Program-made: the position numbers and the translations under genes | Assembly (NCBI RefSeq): GCF_002245655.1 | Contig: NZ_NOIH01000003.1 | Span: forward strand, 248,001 to 312,000 | From: Thauera propionica | Lineage (GTDB): Bacteria > Pseudomonadota > Gammaproteobacteria > Burkholderiales > Rhodocyclaceae | Direction: 5' to 3' | DNA length: 64,000 nt | Shown: in pieces, positions 1 to 9,152 of the stretch | Layout: each line of letters begins with the position of its first letter | Position numbering within the stretch: position 1 is the stretch's first letter | Notes under the pieces: model-generated | What the model was told of the DNA's origin: nothing | Databases searched by the model: none | What the model saw: the letters and a program-made list of their open reading frames with translations, nothing else

Positions 1-1019
1 GCCAGGCCGCGATCATCGCGGTCGCCGTAACGGCGATGATGTGGCAGGCGGCGATCCGCGTGGCCAGCGGCGAGATGACGATCGGCGACATCGTCCTGGT
101 CAATGCCTTCCTGATCCAGCTCTATATTCCGCTGAACTTTCTCGGCGTGCTGTACCGCGAGATCCGCCAGTCTTTGACCGACATCGAGCGCATGTTCGGC
201 CTGATGCACCAGCACCGCGAGATCGCCGATGCACCCGACGCCCTGCGCCTGCCGGCTGGTCCGGCCAGCGTGCGCTTCGAGAATGTCAGCTTCGCGTATG
301 ACGCCAAGCGCCCGATCCTGTTCGACGTCGATTTCGACATCCCTGCCGGCAGCACGGTGGCGGTGGTCGGGCACTCCGGTTCGGGCAAATCGACGCTCGC
401 CCGCCTGCTCTACCGCTTCTACGACGTGCAGGGCGGCGCCATCCGCATCAACGGTTACGACATCCGTCAGCTAACGCAGGACAGCCTGCGCGCAGCCATC
501 GGCATCGTCCCGCAGGACACGGTGCTGTTCAACGACACCCTGCTCTACAACATCCAGTACGGCCGCCCGACAGCCACACGCGAAGAGGTCGAGACCGCCG
601 CGCGCGCCGCCCAGCTCGAGGACTTCATCCGCCAGCTGCCCGACGGCTACGAGACGCGCGTCGGCGAGCGCGGTCTGAAGCTGTCGGGCGGAGAGAAGCA
701 GCGTGTGGCGATCGCCCGCGCCCTGCTGAAGAACCCTGCCATCCTGATCTTCGACGAGGCCACTTCGGCCCTCGACTCCAAGACCGAGAAGGCGATCCAG
801 GCGCAGATCGAGCGCGCCGCGCAGGGCCGCACCGCGCTGGTCATCGCACACCGGCTGTCGACGATCATGGATGCGGACGAGATCATCGTGCTCGACGGCG
901 GGCGCATCGTCGAGCGCGGTCGCCACACCCCGCTGCTGGCGAAAGGGGGCGCCTACGCGCAGATGTGGCTGCTGCAGCAGCAGGAAGAGGCTGCGACGGG
1001 TGCGCCCGAGGCGCGCTAA
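1..1019 (+). CDS. ABC exporter, Atm1/heavy-metal type (3' part)
   Basis: The 5' end lies outside the window; the reading frame is open to the left edge, with the first full codon at base 3. The visible part holds the last transmembrane helices and the whole nucleotide-binding domain. The helix region carries the NxFLxQL and PLNFLG..YRE.RQ segments, which are typical of Atm1/HMT1-type exporters that move glutathione or glutathione-metal conjugates. The ATPase has Walker A (GHSGSGKS), a Q-loop (VPQDT), the LSGGEKQR signature, Walker B (ILIFDEATSALD) and the H-switch (IAHRLS). The subfamily is inferred from the helix motifs; the substrate cannot be read from the sequence. Confidence 0.9.
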   Translation, partial: QAAIIAVAVTAMMWQAAIRVASGEMTIGDIVLVNAFLIQLYIPLNFLGVLYREIRQSLTDIERMFGLMHQHREIADAPDALRLPAGPASVRFENVSFAYDAKRPILFDVDFDIPAGSTVAVVGHSGSGKSTLARLLYRFYDVQGGAIRINGYDIRQLTQDSLRAAIGIVPQDTVLFNDTLLYNIQYGRPTATREEVETAARAAQLEDFIRQLPDGYETRVGERGLKLSGGEKQRVAIARALLKNPAILIFDEATSALDSKTEKAIQAQIERAAQGRTALVIAHRLSTIMDADEIIVLDGGRIVERGRHTPLLAKGGAYAQMWLLQQQEEAATGAPEAR

Positions 1020-1080
1020 GTGCCGGAGCGAAGGCGGGAGCGTCACGTAAAATCAAACATTGGATCCATTTCCCGCCCTC

Positions 1081-2820
1081 ATGGACGCTCACGATTCGGT
1101 TCCCTTCCTGAAGGAAGTCATCCTCTTCCTCACCCTTGCCGGGGTACTGATACCTCTGCTCGGCCGGCTGAAGATCAACCCCGTGCTCGGCTTCCTGGCC
1201 GTGGGCACGCTGATGGGTCCCTATGGGCTGGCCTCGTTTGCGGCGGACCTCCCCTGGCTGGCGTGGCTGACCTTCGGCCGGCCGGAGGACGTGGAGTTTC
1301 TCGCCGAGCTGGGCGTGATCTTCCTGATGTTCATGATCGGCCTCGACATGTCGGTCGAGCGCCTGTGGTCGATGAAGCGGCTCGTCTTTGGCCTCGGCGG
1401 TTTGCAGGTACTGCTGACAGCGGTTGCGATCGGCCTCGTCTCCGCACAGTTCGGCAATGCGATCGAAGCGTCGGTGATCCTCGGTACGGTGCTCGCGTTC
1501 TCATCGACGGCGATCGTGATGCAGCTGCTGATCCAGCGCCGCGAGCTCGGCACCCCGCTGGGCCAGTCCTCGTTCGCCATCCTGCTGTTCCAGGATCTCG
1601 CCGTCGTCCCGCTGCTCGTGCTGATCAGCATCCTTGGCGCGACCGGTGGTGAAGGCAGCTTCGGCTCCCTGCTCGCATTGGCGGCGTTCAAGGGCGTGCT
1701 TACGGTGGTGGTGCTGTATCTCGTGGGGCGTCGCGTCATTCGTCCGCTCTTTCACCAGATCGCCTCCGACCGCCAGCCCGACACCTTTACCGCCCTCACG
1801 CTGCTGACGACACTGGGCGTCGCGGCCTTGACCTGGTCGGCGGGCTTGTCGATGGCGCTCGGCGCCCTGCTGGCCGGCCTGATCATCGCCGAAACCGAGT
1901 TCCGCCACGAGGTCGAGATCACCATCGAGCCCTTCAAGGGCCTGCTGATGGGGCTGTTCTTCCTGTCGGTGGGCATGGGCATCGACCTGCGAGCCCTCGC
2001 CGAACAGCCGGTGTGGATTCCGCTGTCGGTCCTCGGCCTGCTGGCCCTCAAGGGCGTCATCGTCGCCGTGCTGCTGCGCGTGTTCGGCATGTCATGGGGG
2101 CGTTCGGTCGAAGGCGGCCTGCTGCTCGGCCAGGGCGGCGAGTTCGCCTTCATCGTCATCGGCCTCGCCCTGGGGTTCGAGCTGATTTCGCGGCCGGTCG
2201 GCCAGTTCATGCTGATCGTCGTCGGCGTATCGATGCTGGTGACGCCGCTCGTTGCCCGCCTTGGCCAGGCGCTGGGCGACGCCTTGGACCGCAGCATCGT
2301 CCCCGATGCCCCGCCACCCGATGCGGAACTGGGCGAACTGCACGACCACGTGATCGTCGCGGGCTACGGACGGGTCGGCCAGATGGTGGGACAGATGCTC
2401 TCCGAGCAGGGGGTCTCCTTCATCGCGATCGAGCACGACACCAAGCTGCTCAACCGCCACCGTGGCGCGGGTACGCCCGTGGTGTTCGGAGATGCGAGCC
2501 GGCCGGAACTGCTGCGCAAGCTCCACATCGAGCGCGCACGCGCGGTGGTGCTGACCATGGACAATACCGCCGCGGCCACGCACGCAACGCAGGGCATTCG
2601 ACGCATCGCCCCGGAGATGCGTATCATCGCGCGCTCACGCGACGAGAAGCACGCGCTTATCCTGCGCGAGGCGGGCGCATCGGTTGTCGTGCCCGAGACG
2701 CTGGAGTCCGCCCTCAAGCTGGCGGGCGCCGCCCTCGAATCGCTCGGCGTGCCAGCCGAGGCGGCCGCGCGGCTCCTCGAACAGGAGCGTGAGCGGCGCA
2801 TCATGGCCTTGCGTGAATGA
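1081..2820 (+). CDS. Kef-type monovalent cation:proton antiporter with RCK domain
   Basis: A 579-residue CPA2-family protein. About 400 residues of hydrophobic helices are followed by a cytosolic TrkA-N/RCK domain starting near residue 420 (VIVAGYGRVGQ, a dinucleotide-binding fold). It is probably a glutathione- or nucleotide-gated K+/H+ or Na+/H+ exchanger of the inner membrane. ATG 1081 is chosen because homologues begin close to this point; an in-frame TTG at 1060 would add seven residues, and neither start has a clear ribosome-binding site. The C-terminus is short, with no RCK-C domain visible. It lies 61 bases after the ABC exporter, so they may be co-transcribed. Confidence 0.9.
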   Translation: MDAHDSVPFLKEVILFLTLAGVLIPLLGRLKINPVLGFLAVGTLMGPYGLASFAADLPWLAWLTFGRPEDVEFLAELGVIFLMFMIGLDMSVERLWSMKRLVFGLGGLQVLLTAVAIGLVSAQFGNAIEASVILGTVLAFSSTAIVMQLLIQRRELGTPLGQSSFAILLFQDLAVVPLLVLISILGATGGEGSFGSLLALAAFKGVLTVVVLYLVGRRVIRPLFHQIASDRQPDTFTALTLLTTLGVAALTWSAGLSMALGALLAGLIIAETEFRHEVEITIEPFKGLLMGLFFLSVGMGIDLRALAEQPVWIPLSVLGLLALKGVIVAVLLRVFGMSWGRSVEGGLLLGQGGEFAFIVIGLALGFELISRPVGQFMLIVVGVSMLVTPLVARLGQALGDALDRSIVPDAPPPDAELGELHDHVIVAGYGRVGQMVGQMLSEQGVSFIAIEHDTKLLNRHRGAGTPVVFGDASRPELLRKLHIERARAVVLTMDNTAAATHATQGIRRIAPEMRIIARSRDEKHALILREAGASVVVPETLESALKLAGAALESLGVPAEAAARLLEQERERRIMALRE

Positions 2821-2884
2821 GCACTGCAGCCTCGCCCTCCCCCGGAAGCCCTGTACCGAACCATCCACTGCGGACCACGACACC

Positions 2885-3886
2885 TTGAGCACGCGCAAGC
2901 CCCGCATCGCCCTGCTCGCCACCGGCGGCACCATTGCCGGTGTCGCCAGCTCGCCAACCGAAACGAAGGACTACGCCGCCGGCCAGCTTGGCGCGACCGA
3001 CCTGCTCGCGGCCGTGCCGCAACTGGCGACGCTGGCCGACATCCGCTCCGAGGAGCTGTTTGCGATCGACAGCAAGGACATGGGTCCGGCGCACTGGCTG
3101 ATCCTGCTGCGTCGCGTGCAGGCCCTGGCGGACGATCCGGAGATCGACGGCGTCGTGATCACGCACGGTACCGATACGCTCGAAGAGACCGCCTACTTCC
3201 TGCACATCACGCTCGCCACCGCCAAGCCGGTGGTGATGACCGCCGCGATGCGCCCAGCCACCGCGCTGTCGGCCGACGGCCCGCTGAACCTGTACCAGGC
3301 GGTGCAACTGGCCTGCCGCCCTGCCGCCGGCCGCGCCGGCGTACTCGCCGTGCTGGGCGACCGCATCCTGCCGGCCCCCCTCATCGCCAAGCGCCACCCC
3401 AGCGCCGTCGATGCGTTCAGCACGCCGGAGGCGCTCACCGTCAGCGCGTCCGACGCCCAACTGCAGGCCCTTGCGCCCTACCGCTACAGCCGCCTCAGCC
3501 TGCCCGACAGCGTGCAGGTGTTGCCCCCGGTCGAACTGCTCACCGTCGGCGCGGGCAGTTCCGCGGCGCTGGCTTCCGCCGTCGTGCGCGCACTGGCACG
3601 CGCCAGCCTGCTGACCGGCGCGGCCGGACTCGTGCTCGGGCTGCCGGGCAATGCGAGCCTGCCGCAAAGCTGGGAGACCGCCATCGAAGAAGAACTGCCC
3701 GCGTCGGTGCCGGTGGTACTGGCCAGTCGTTGCGGCAGTGGCGTGACCGCAGAGCTGACGGGCCGTCCCAACAACTGGCTGCAGTGCGTGGCGCTCGATC
3801 CACTGAAGGCCCGTGTCCGCCTCATCGTGGGCCTTGGCGCCGGCCTGCGCGGCGTGCGCCTGAAACGCTGGTTCGAGCGCGGCTGA
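2885..3886 (+). CDS. L-asparaginase (type II fold, no signal peptide)
   Basis: Hydrolyses asparagine to aspartate and ammonia. Both threonine motifs are visible: ATGGTIAG near the N-terminus (nucleophile Thr16 from the TTG start) and HGTDTLEE (Thr96-Asp97), plus the conserved MRP.TALSADGP.N stretch. At about 333 residues it matches bacterial asparaginases. No ATG fits. TTG 2885 starts just before the conserved core, and GTG 2813 would add 24 residues and overlap the antiporter stop. With either start there is no secretion signal, unlike periplasmic AnsB, so a cytoplasmic enzyme is inferred. It ends 24 bases from the convergent cysB. Confidence 0.85.
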   Translation: MSTRKPRIALLATGGTIAGVASSPTETKDYAAGQLGATDLLAAVPQLATLADIRSEELFAIDSKDMGPAHWLILLRRVQALADDPEIDGVVITHGTDTLEETAYFLHITLATAKPVVMTAAMRPATALSADGPLNLYQAVQLACRPAAGRAGVLAVLGDRILPAPLIAKRHPSAVDAFSTPEALTVSASDAQLQALAPYRYSRLSLPDSVQVLPPVELLTVGAGSSAALASAVVRALARASLLTGAAGLVLGLPGNASLPQSWETAIEEELPASVPVVLASRCGSGVTAELTGRPNNWLQCVALDPLKARVRLIVGLGAGLRGVRLKRWFERG

Positions 3887-3910
3887 CGCCTCACGGGCCC
3901 GCCGACCCGC

Positions 3911-4852
3911 CTACAGGCCGGCGTCCGTGCCGCCGCCGGCGAGCGCCGCATCCACGATGCGCCGCGTCAGGTGCGGCGCGAAGCCCTCGATGAAGGCATA
4001 TATATAGGCGCGCAGCCACGCGCGCTTGCGCAGCCCGATCCGCGTCGTGCTCGATTCGAACAGGTGCGACGCATCGACCATGCCCAGGCGCCGGTCCTCC
4101 TCCGGGTTGTAGGCCATGCGCGCGAGGATGCCAATGCCAAGATCCATCTCGACGTACTTCTTGATCACGTCCGAATCGATCGCCGACAACACCACGTTGG
4201 GCTTCAGCCCGCGCCCGAGGAAGGCCTTGTTGATCAGGCTGCGGCCGGTGAAGGCGTCGTCGTAGGTGATCAGCGGATAGCGCGCGATCGCCTCCAGCGT
4301 GAGCGGCGCCTCGCGCAGGATGGGATGGCGCGGCGTGGCGACGATGCAGCGGTTCCACTGGTAGCAGGGCAGCATCACCAGGTCGTCGTAGTCGGCGATG
4401 GCCTCGGTGGCAATCGCGATGTCGGCGGTGCCGTCGAGCACCATCTCGCACACCTGGCGCGGGCTGCCCTGATGCAACGACAGCTTTACCTGCGGGTAGC
4501 GCCGCATGAAGTCGCGGATCACCGACGGCAGCACATAACGCGCCTGGGTGTGAGTGGTGGCGATCGACAGGCTGCCCACACCTTCGTTGGCGAACTCGTC
4601 ACCCACCTGCTGCAGGTTGTCGAGGTCGCGCAACACACGCTCCGCGATCGCCAGCACCGCTCGCCCGGGCTGGGTCACGGCGACGAGGCGCTTGCCGTGG
4701 CGCTCGAAGATCTCGATGCCCAGCTCGGTCTCGAGTTGGCGGATCTGCTTCGACACGCCGGGCTGGGAAGTAAACAGGGCGTCGGCCGCTTCGGAGACGT
4801 TCAGCCCGCGTCGGGCGACCTCGTGGATGTAGCGCAATTGCTGCAGGTTCAT
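3911..4852 (-). CDS. cysB: CysB, LysR-type regulator of sulfur assimilation
   Basis: A 313-residue LysR-family protein. The N-terminus (MNLQQLRYIHEVARRGLNVS) and the helix-turn-helix with TSQPGVSKQIR..E are characteristic of CysB/Cbl. The rest is a periplasmic-binding-protein-like co-inducer domain that in CysB binds N-acetylserine or sulfate-type effectors. It is divergent from the cys operon, which it presumably activates under sulfur limitation. No Shine-Dalgarno sequence precedes the ATG, and a TATAAA-like -10 lies only about ten bases upstream, so its mRNA may have a very short leader. Confidence 0.93.
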   Translation of the reverse strand: MNLQQLRYIHEVARRGLNVSEAADALFTSQPGVSKQIRQLETELGIEIFERHGKRLVAVTQPGRAVLAIAERVLRDLDNLQQVGDEFANEGVGSLSIATTHTQARYVLPSVIRDFMRRYPQVKLSLHQGSPRQVCEMVLDGTADIAIATEAIADYDDLVMLPCYQWNRCIVATPRHPILREAPLTLEAIARYPLITYDDAFTGRSLINKAFLGRGLKPNVVLSAIDSDVIKKYVEMDLGIGILARMAYNPEEDRRLGMVDASHLFESSTTRIGLRKRAWLRAYIYAFIEGFAPHLTRRIVDAALAGGGTDAGL

Positions 4853-5025
4853 GACCGAACTTTTATAACTTTCAATTCTTAGAGTTTAACCCTGAACACC
4901 TTCTGAGCCCTAAGACAAGCCTCTACGATCGCGGCACTCCCAGGAATCGGTGCCCCGTCACGGCGCATCGGCCCAAAGAATCGCAATCCGGCGCCTCCGC
5001 GGCTCCCCTCGACGAGAGACAGAAC
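4853..5025. promoter_or_regulatory. cysB-cysI divergent regulatory region
   Basis: An intergenic stretch of 173 bases. Its cysB-proximal 40 bases (4861-4900) are unusually AT-rich for this genome, as expected of CysB-type sites. On the minus strand a TTAAAC-16 bp-TATAAA promoter-like pair (4884-4889 and 4862-4867) points to cysB. No clean -35/-10 pair was found for cysI, which would fit an activator-dependent promoter. Binding by CysB is inferred from the arrangement. Confidence 0.45.
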
Positions 5026-6714
5026 ATGTACCAATACGACGAATACGATCAACGCATCGTCGATGAGCGCGTTGCCCAGTTCGCCGACCAGACCCGCCGC
5101 TACCTCGCCGGCGAACTGACCGAGGACGAGTTCCGTCCGCTGCGCCTGCAGAACGGCCTCTACATCCAGCGCCACGCGCCGATGCTGCGCATCGCCGTGC
5201 CCTACGGCAACCTGAACTCGAAGCAGCTGCGCACGCTGGCGCACATCGCCCGCACCTACGACCGCGGCTACGGCCACATCACCACGCGTCAGAACATCCA
5301 GTTCAACTGGCCGCGCCTGGAGGACGTGCCCGAGATCCTCGACCTGCTGGCCAAGGTGCAGATGCACGCCATTCAAACCTCCGGCAACTGCATCCGCAAC
5401 GTCACCTCCGACCCGTTCGCCGGCGTGGCCGCGGACGAGATCGTCGATCCGCGCCCGTGGTGCGAGATCCTGCGCCAGTGGAGCACCTTCCACCCCGAGT
5501 TCGCCTTCCTGCCGCGCAAGTTCAAGATCGCGGTCAATGGCGCGAAGGAAGACCGCGCGGTGATCCGGGTGCACGACATCGGGCTGGACATCGTGCACAA
5601 CGCCGCTGGCGAACTGGGCTTTCGCGTGCTGGTGGGCGGTGGTCTGGGGCGCACGCCGATCATCGGCGAGGAAGTCGCCGCCTTCGTGCCGTGGCAGCAG
5701 ATCCTCAACTACTGCGAGGCGATCCTGCGCGTCTACAACCTGCACGGTCGTCGCGACAACGCCTACAAGGCGCGGATCAAGATCCTGGTGAAGGCGCTGG
5801 GCGTGCCCGAGTTCGCGCGCCAGGTCGAGGAAGAATTCGCCCACCTCAAGGACGGCCCGTCGACGCTGACCCAGGCCGAGATCGAGCGTGTCGCCAGCCG
5901 CTTCAACGATCCGGTGCTGAGCGCGCTGGCGCAGGATGCCGGCTATCGCGCGCGACTCGCCGAGGACAAGGCCTTCGCCGCCTGGGCGCGGCGCAACGTG
6001 CGCGACCACCGCGTGCAGGGCTACGCCAGCGTCGTGCTATCGCTCAAGCCCTACGGCGTGGCGCCGGGCGATCTCACGGCAGACCAGTTCGACGCCGTCG
6101 CCGAACTCGCCGACCGCTACGCCTTCGGCGAAGTGCGCAGCACCCATGAACAGAACATCGTGCTCGCCAGCGTGCGCGAAGCCGACCTCTTCGCACTGTG
6201 GCAGGACGCCCGCGCGATCGGCCTGGCGACGCCCAACATCGGCCTGCTCACCGACATCATCTCCTGCCCGGGCGGCGACTTCTGCGCGCTCGCCAACGCC
6301 AAGTCGATCCCGATCGCCAACGCCATCCAGGACCGCTTCGACAACCTCGACTACCTGTTCGACATCGGCGAACTGGAGATCAACATCTCGGGCTGCATGA
6401 ACGCCTGTGGCCACCACCACGTCGGCCACGTCGGCATACTCGGCGTCGACAAGAACGGCGAGGAGTTCTACCAGGTGACGATCGGCGGCGAACAGGGCAA
6501 CCAGACCACGCTGGGCAAGGTCATCGGCCCGTCCTTCGCCGCCGCCGAGATGCCGGACGTGATCACCTCGCTGATCAACAACTTCATCGACAACCGCCAG
6601 GACGACGAGCGCTTCATCGACACCGTCCGCCGCATCGGCGTGGAGTCCTTCAAGACCCGCGTCTATGCCGAGCGCGCCGCGCGCCTCGAAGCCAAGGAGA
6701 TCGCCCATGTCTGA
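5026..6714 (+). CDS. cysI: Sulfite reductase hemoprotein (nitrite/sulfite reductase family)
   Basis: A 562-residue siroheme enzyme of the sulfite/nitrite reductase family. It is expected to reduce sulfite to sulfide with six electrons in the cytoplasm. The [4Fe-4S]-siroheme ligands are present as C414-x5-C420 (CPGGDFC) and C457-x3-C461 (CMNAC). Two ferrodoxin-like half-domains (from about residues 50 and 325) bracket the siroheme domains. There is no cysJ flavoprotein nearby, so the electron donor is probably ferredoxin or a reductase encoded elsewhere. It is the first gene of the cys operon, with a GAGAGACAG-type ribosome site before ATG 5026; its stop overlaps the next start. Confidence 0.92.
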   Translation: MYQYDEYDQRIVDERVAQFADQTRRYLAGELTEDEFRPLRLQNGLYIQRHAPMLRIAVPYGNLNSKQLRTLAHIARTYDRGYGHITTRQNIQFNWPRLEDVPEILDLLAKVQMHAIQTSGNCIRNVTSDPFAGVAADEIVDPRPWCEILRQWSTFHPEFAFLPRKFKIAVNGAKEDRAVIRVHDIGLDIVHNAAGELGFRVLVGGGLGRTPIIGEEVAAFVPWQQILNYCEAILRVYNLHGRRDNAYKARIKILVKALGVPEFARQVEEEFAHLKDGPSTLTQAEIERVASRFNDPVLSALAQDAGYRARLAEDKAFAAWARRNVRDHRVQGYASVVLSLKPYGVAPGDLTADQFDAVAELADRYAFGEVRSTHEQNIVLASVREADLFALWQDARAIGLATPNIGLLTDIISCPGGDFCALANAKSIPIANAIQDRFDNLDYLFDIGELEINISGCMNACGHHHVGHVGILGVDKNGEEFYQVTIGGEQGNQTTLGKVIGPSFAAAEMPDVITSLINNFIDNRQDDERFIDTVRRIGVESFKTRVYAERAARLEAKEIAHV

Positions 6715-7258
6715 CATCATCAAGAACGGCCGCGTGCATGTAGACGAGTGGACCGTGCTGCGCCTTGCCGAGGGGGACGAAGCTGCCACCATCGTCCTGC
6801 CCGCCGGCCGCGTGATCGTGCCGCTGGCGGTGTGGCAGGCACGCCGCGAAGAACTGCTGCCCAAGGCCGAGGCAGGCGTACTCGGCGTCTGGCTGGCAGG
6901 CAACGAGGACCCGACCGAGCTGGCCGGGGACCTGTCGGCACTGCCGCTGATTGCGGTCGACTTCCCCAAGTTCGCCGACGGCCGCGGCTACTCGATCGCC
7001 ACCCTGCTGCGCACCCGCCTGGGCTATGGCGGTGAACTGCGTGCGATCGGCAACGTGCTGCGCGACCAGTTCTTCTTCCTGCTGCGCTGCGGCTTCAGCG
7101 TGCTGCAACCGCAGGAGGACAAATACACGCCGGCCCAGCTGGAGGCGGCACTCGCCAGCCTGATCGACTTCACCGAACCCTACCAGGGCGCGGTCGACCG
7201 CCCGGAACCGCTGTTCCGCCGCCAGCCTCGTCGTCCGCTGCACAAGGAAGCCGCCTGA
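6707..7258 (+). CDS. DUF934 protein of the cys operon
   Basis: A 183-residue cytoplasmic protein of the DUF934 family, which in many proteobacteria sits between cysI and cysH. Its function is not established; a supporting role in sulfite reduction (assembly or electron supply) is inferred only from this constant linkage. ATG 6707 overlaps the cysI stop by eight bases, and its own stop shares a base with the cysH ATG, so translation is coupled. The conserved core is IAVDFPKFADGRGYS, followed by the LLR.RLGY.GELRA..NVLRDQ..FL segment. Only one cysteine is visible, so it carries no obvious metal cluster. Confidence 0.88.
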   Translation: MSDIIKNGRVHVDEWTVLRLAEGDEAATIVLPAGRVIVPLAVWQARREELLPKAEAGVLGVWLAGNEDPTELAGDLSALPLIAVDFPKFADGRGYSIATLLRTRLGYGGELRAIGNVLRDQFFFLLRCGFSVLQPQEDKYTPAQLEAALASLIDFTEPYQGAVDRPEPLFRRQPRRPLHKEAA

Positions 7259-8028
7259 TGAACGCGAGCGTCTCCATCCTGCGTCCTGCTACGAGCAACC
7301 CGGCGACCCGCCCCGCGCTGACCGACGCGCTGCGCGCTACCGTCGGCGCCAAGGCGGCCGCCGCCCTGGCCCTGCTGCGCGAGGCAGTCGCGGAATTCGG
7401 TGGCCAGGGCGAGCTCGCCTTCGCCAACAGCTTCGGCGCCGAGGACATGGTGCTGAGCGACCTGATCCTGTCGAACGCGCTGCCGATCGAGATCTTTTCG
7501 CTCGACACCGGGCGCCTGCCGGCCGAGACCTACGCGCTGATCGGCGAGGTCGAGCAACGCTACGGCACCAAGCTGAAGATCTACTTCCCGGACGCGACCG
7601 CAGTGGAGACCTTCGTCCGCAGCCACGGCATCAACGCCTTCTACGACTCGGTCGAGCTGCGCAAGGCCTGCTGCGGCGTGCGCAAGATGGAGCCGCTGCG
7701 TCGTGCGCTCGCCGGCAAGAAGGCCTGGATCACCGGCCTGCGCGCCGCCCAGTCGGTCACCCGCAGCGGCCTGCCGCTGCGCGAATTCGACAGCGCCAAC
7801 GGGCTGGATAAGTTCAACCCCTTGTCGGACTGGAGCGAAACGGAAGTCTGGGCCTACATCCGCCTTCACGAGGTGCCCTACAACGCGCTGCACGACCAGT
7901 TCTACCCCAGCATCGGCTGTGCGCCCTGCACGCGCGCCATTGCCATGGGCGAGGACGTGCGCGCCGGCCGCTGGTGGTGGGAAGACCCCGCCTCCAAGGA
8001 GTGCGGCCTCCACGTCAAAAAGGGCTGA
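7258..8028 (+). CDS. cysH: Adenylyl-sulfate (APS) reductase, Fe-S type CysH
   Basis: Reduces activated sulfate to sulfite. The 256-residue protein has the PP-loop fold (SFGAEDMVL, with SLDTGRLP downstream) and the C-terminal catalytic cysteine in ECGLH (C249). It also has two cysteine pairs, C138-C139 (KACCGVRK) and C221-x2-C224 (CAPC). These four cysteines are the [4Fe-4S] ligands that mark APS reductases and are absent from E. coli-type PAPS reductase. The substrate is therefore inferred to be APS, in agreement with the lack of a cysC (APS kinase) gene in this operon. The start overlaps the DUF934 stop. Confidence 0.93.
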   Translation: MNASVSILRPATSNPATRPALTDALRATVGAKAAAALALLREAVAEFGGQGELAFANSFGAEDMVLSDLILSNALPIEIFSLDTGRLPAETYALIGEVEQRYGTKLKIYFPDATAVETFVRSHGINAFYDSVELRKACCGVRKMEPLRRALAGKKAWITGLRAAQSVTRSGLPLREFDSANGLDKFNPLSDWSETEVWAYIRLHEVPYNALHDQFYPSIGCAPCTRAIAMGEDVRAGRWWWEDPASKECGLHVKKG

Positions 8029-8032
8029 AGCG

Positions 8033-8185
8033 ATGGACGGCAAGCACCCCGCCCAGACCCCGCACGCGCCGGTCGTGGGCGCCGGTCGCCGCAGCCTGCA
8101 ACACCGCCTCGGCGCCCTGCGCGCCGGCCTCAAGGCCGCACTGCGCGCCTTCCGCACACACCCGAACAAGCATCCGCAACGGTAA
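8033..8185 (+). CDS. Possible small basic protein between cysH and cysD
   Basis: A 50-codon ORF starting four bases after the cysH stop and ending seven bases before cysD, so it fills the gap exactly. The product would be strongly basic and rich in His, Arg and Ala, with no recognisable domain. The upstream AAGGGCTGAAG could serve as a weak ribosome site. It may simply be spacer sequence that happens to be open. The packed arrangement is the only argument for it. Confidence 0.25.
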   Translation: MDGKHPAQTPHAPVVGAGRRSLQHRLGALRAGLKAALRAFRTHPNKHPQR

Positions 8186-8192
8186 ACTGATC

Positions 8193-9107
8193 ATGTCGAC
8201 GCTGACCAAACAGACGCTGTCCCACCTCGACTGGCTCGAGGCCGAAGCCATCCACATCCTGCGCGAAGTCGCCGGCCAATGCGCCAACCCGGTGCTGCTG
8301 TTCTCCGGCGGCAAGGATTCGATCTGCCTGCTGCGCCTGGCCGAGAAGGCCTTCCGCCCCGGCCGCTTCCCTTTCCCGCTGATGCACATCGACACCGGCC
8401 ACAACTACAAGGAAGTGACCGACTTCCGCGACAAGCGCGCCGCTGAGCTGGGCGAGCGCCTGATCGTGCGCTCGGTAGAGGACTCGATGGCGCGTGGCAC
8501 AGTGGTGCTCAAGCACCCAGGCGAGTCGCGCAACAAGCACCAGTCGGTGACGCTGCTCGAGGCGATCGAGGAATTCGGCTTCGACGCCTGCATCGGCGGC
8601 GCCCGCCGCGACGAGGAGAAGGCGCGCGCCAAGGAACGCATCATGAGCTTCCGCGACGAGTTCGGTCAGTGGGACCCGAAGAACCAGCGCCCGGAGTTGT
8701 GGAACCTGTACAACGCGCGCAGCCACAAGGGCGAGAACATCCGCGCCTTTCCGATCAGCAACTGGACCGAGCTCGACGTCTGGCAGTACATCCAGCGCGA
8801 GCAACTGAAGTTGCCGTCGATCTACTTCGCGCATGTGCGCCCGGTGGTGCGCAAGAGCGGGCTGCTGCAGCCTGTGACCGAGCTAACACCGGCCAAGGAC
8901 GGCGACGTGGTGGAGGAGGTGCTGGTGCGCTTCCGCACCGTGGGCGACATCACCTGCACGGCGCCGGTGGAGTCGGATGCGGATACGGTGGAGAAGATCC
9001 TGGCCGAGACGGCCACGACGACGATTACTGAGCGTGGAGCGACGCGGATGGATGACCAGACTTCGGAGGCGTCGATGGAGCAGCGGAAGAAGGAAGGGTA
9101 TTTCTGA
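8193..9107 (+). CDS. cysD: Sulfate adenylyltransferase subunit 2
   Basis: The small catalytic subunit of ATP sulfurylase, making APS from sulfate and ATP together with CysN. It has 304 residues, like E. coli CysD (302). It carries the PP-loop SGGKDS at residues 38-43 and the family blocks HIDTGHNY, GGARRDEEKARAKER and the C-terminal TERGATRMDDQ. ATG 8193 is chosen because the family N-terminus (LTHLDWLEAEAIHI-like) begins here; longer in-frame extensions run back into cysH. It is separated from its partner cysN by 276 bases that hold a large inverted repeat. Confidence 0.95.
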   Translation: MSTLTKQTLSHLDWLEAEAIHILREVAGQCANPVLLFSGGKDSICLLRLAEKAFRPGRFPFPLMHIDTGHNYKEVTDFRDKRAAELGERLIVRSVEDSMARGTVVLKHPGESRNKHQSVTLLEAIEEFGFDACIGGARRDEEKARAKERIMSFRDEFGQWDPKNQRPELWNLYNARSHKGENIRAFPISNWTELDVWQYIQREQLKLPSIYFAHVRPVVRKSGLLQPVTELTPAKDGDVVEEVLVRFRTVGDITCTAPVESDADTVEKILAETATTTITERGATRMDDQTSEASMEQRKKEGYF

Positions 9108-9152
9108 AGGTTTTTTTGGTGGCTTGAGTGTTGGTGCTCGGCGGCTCGTTGC

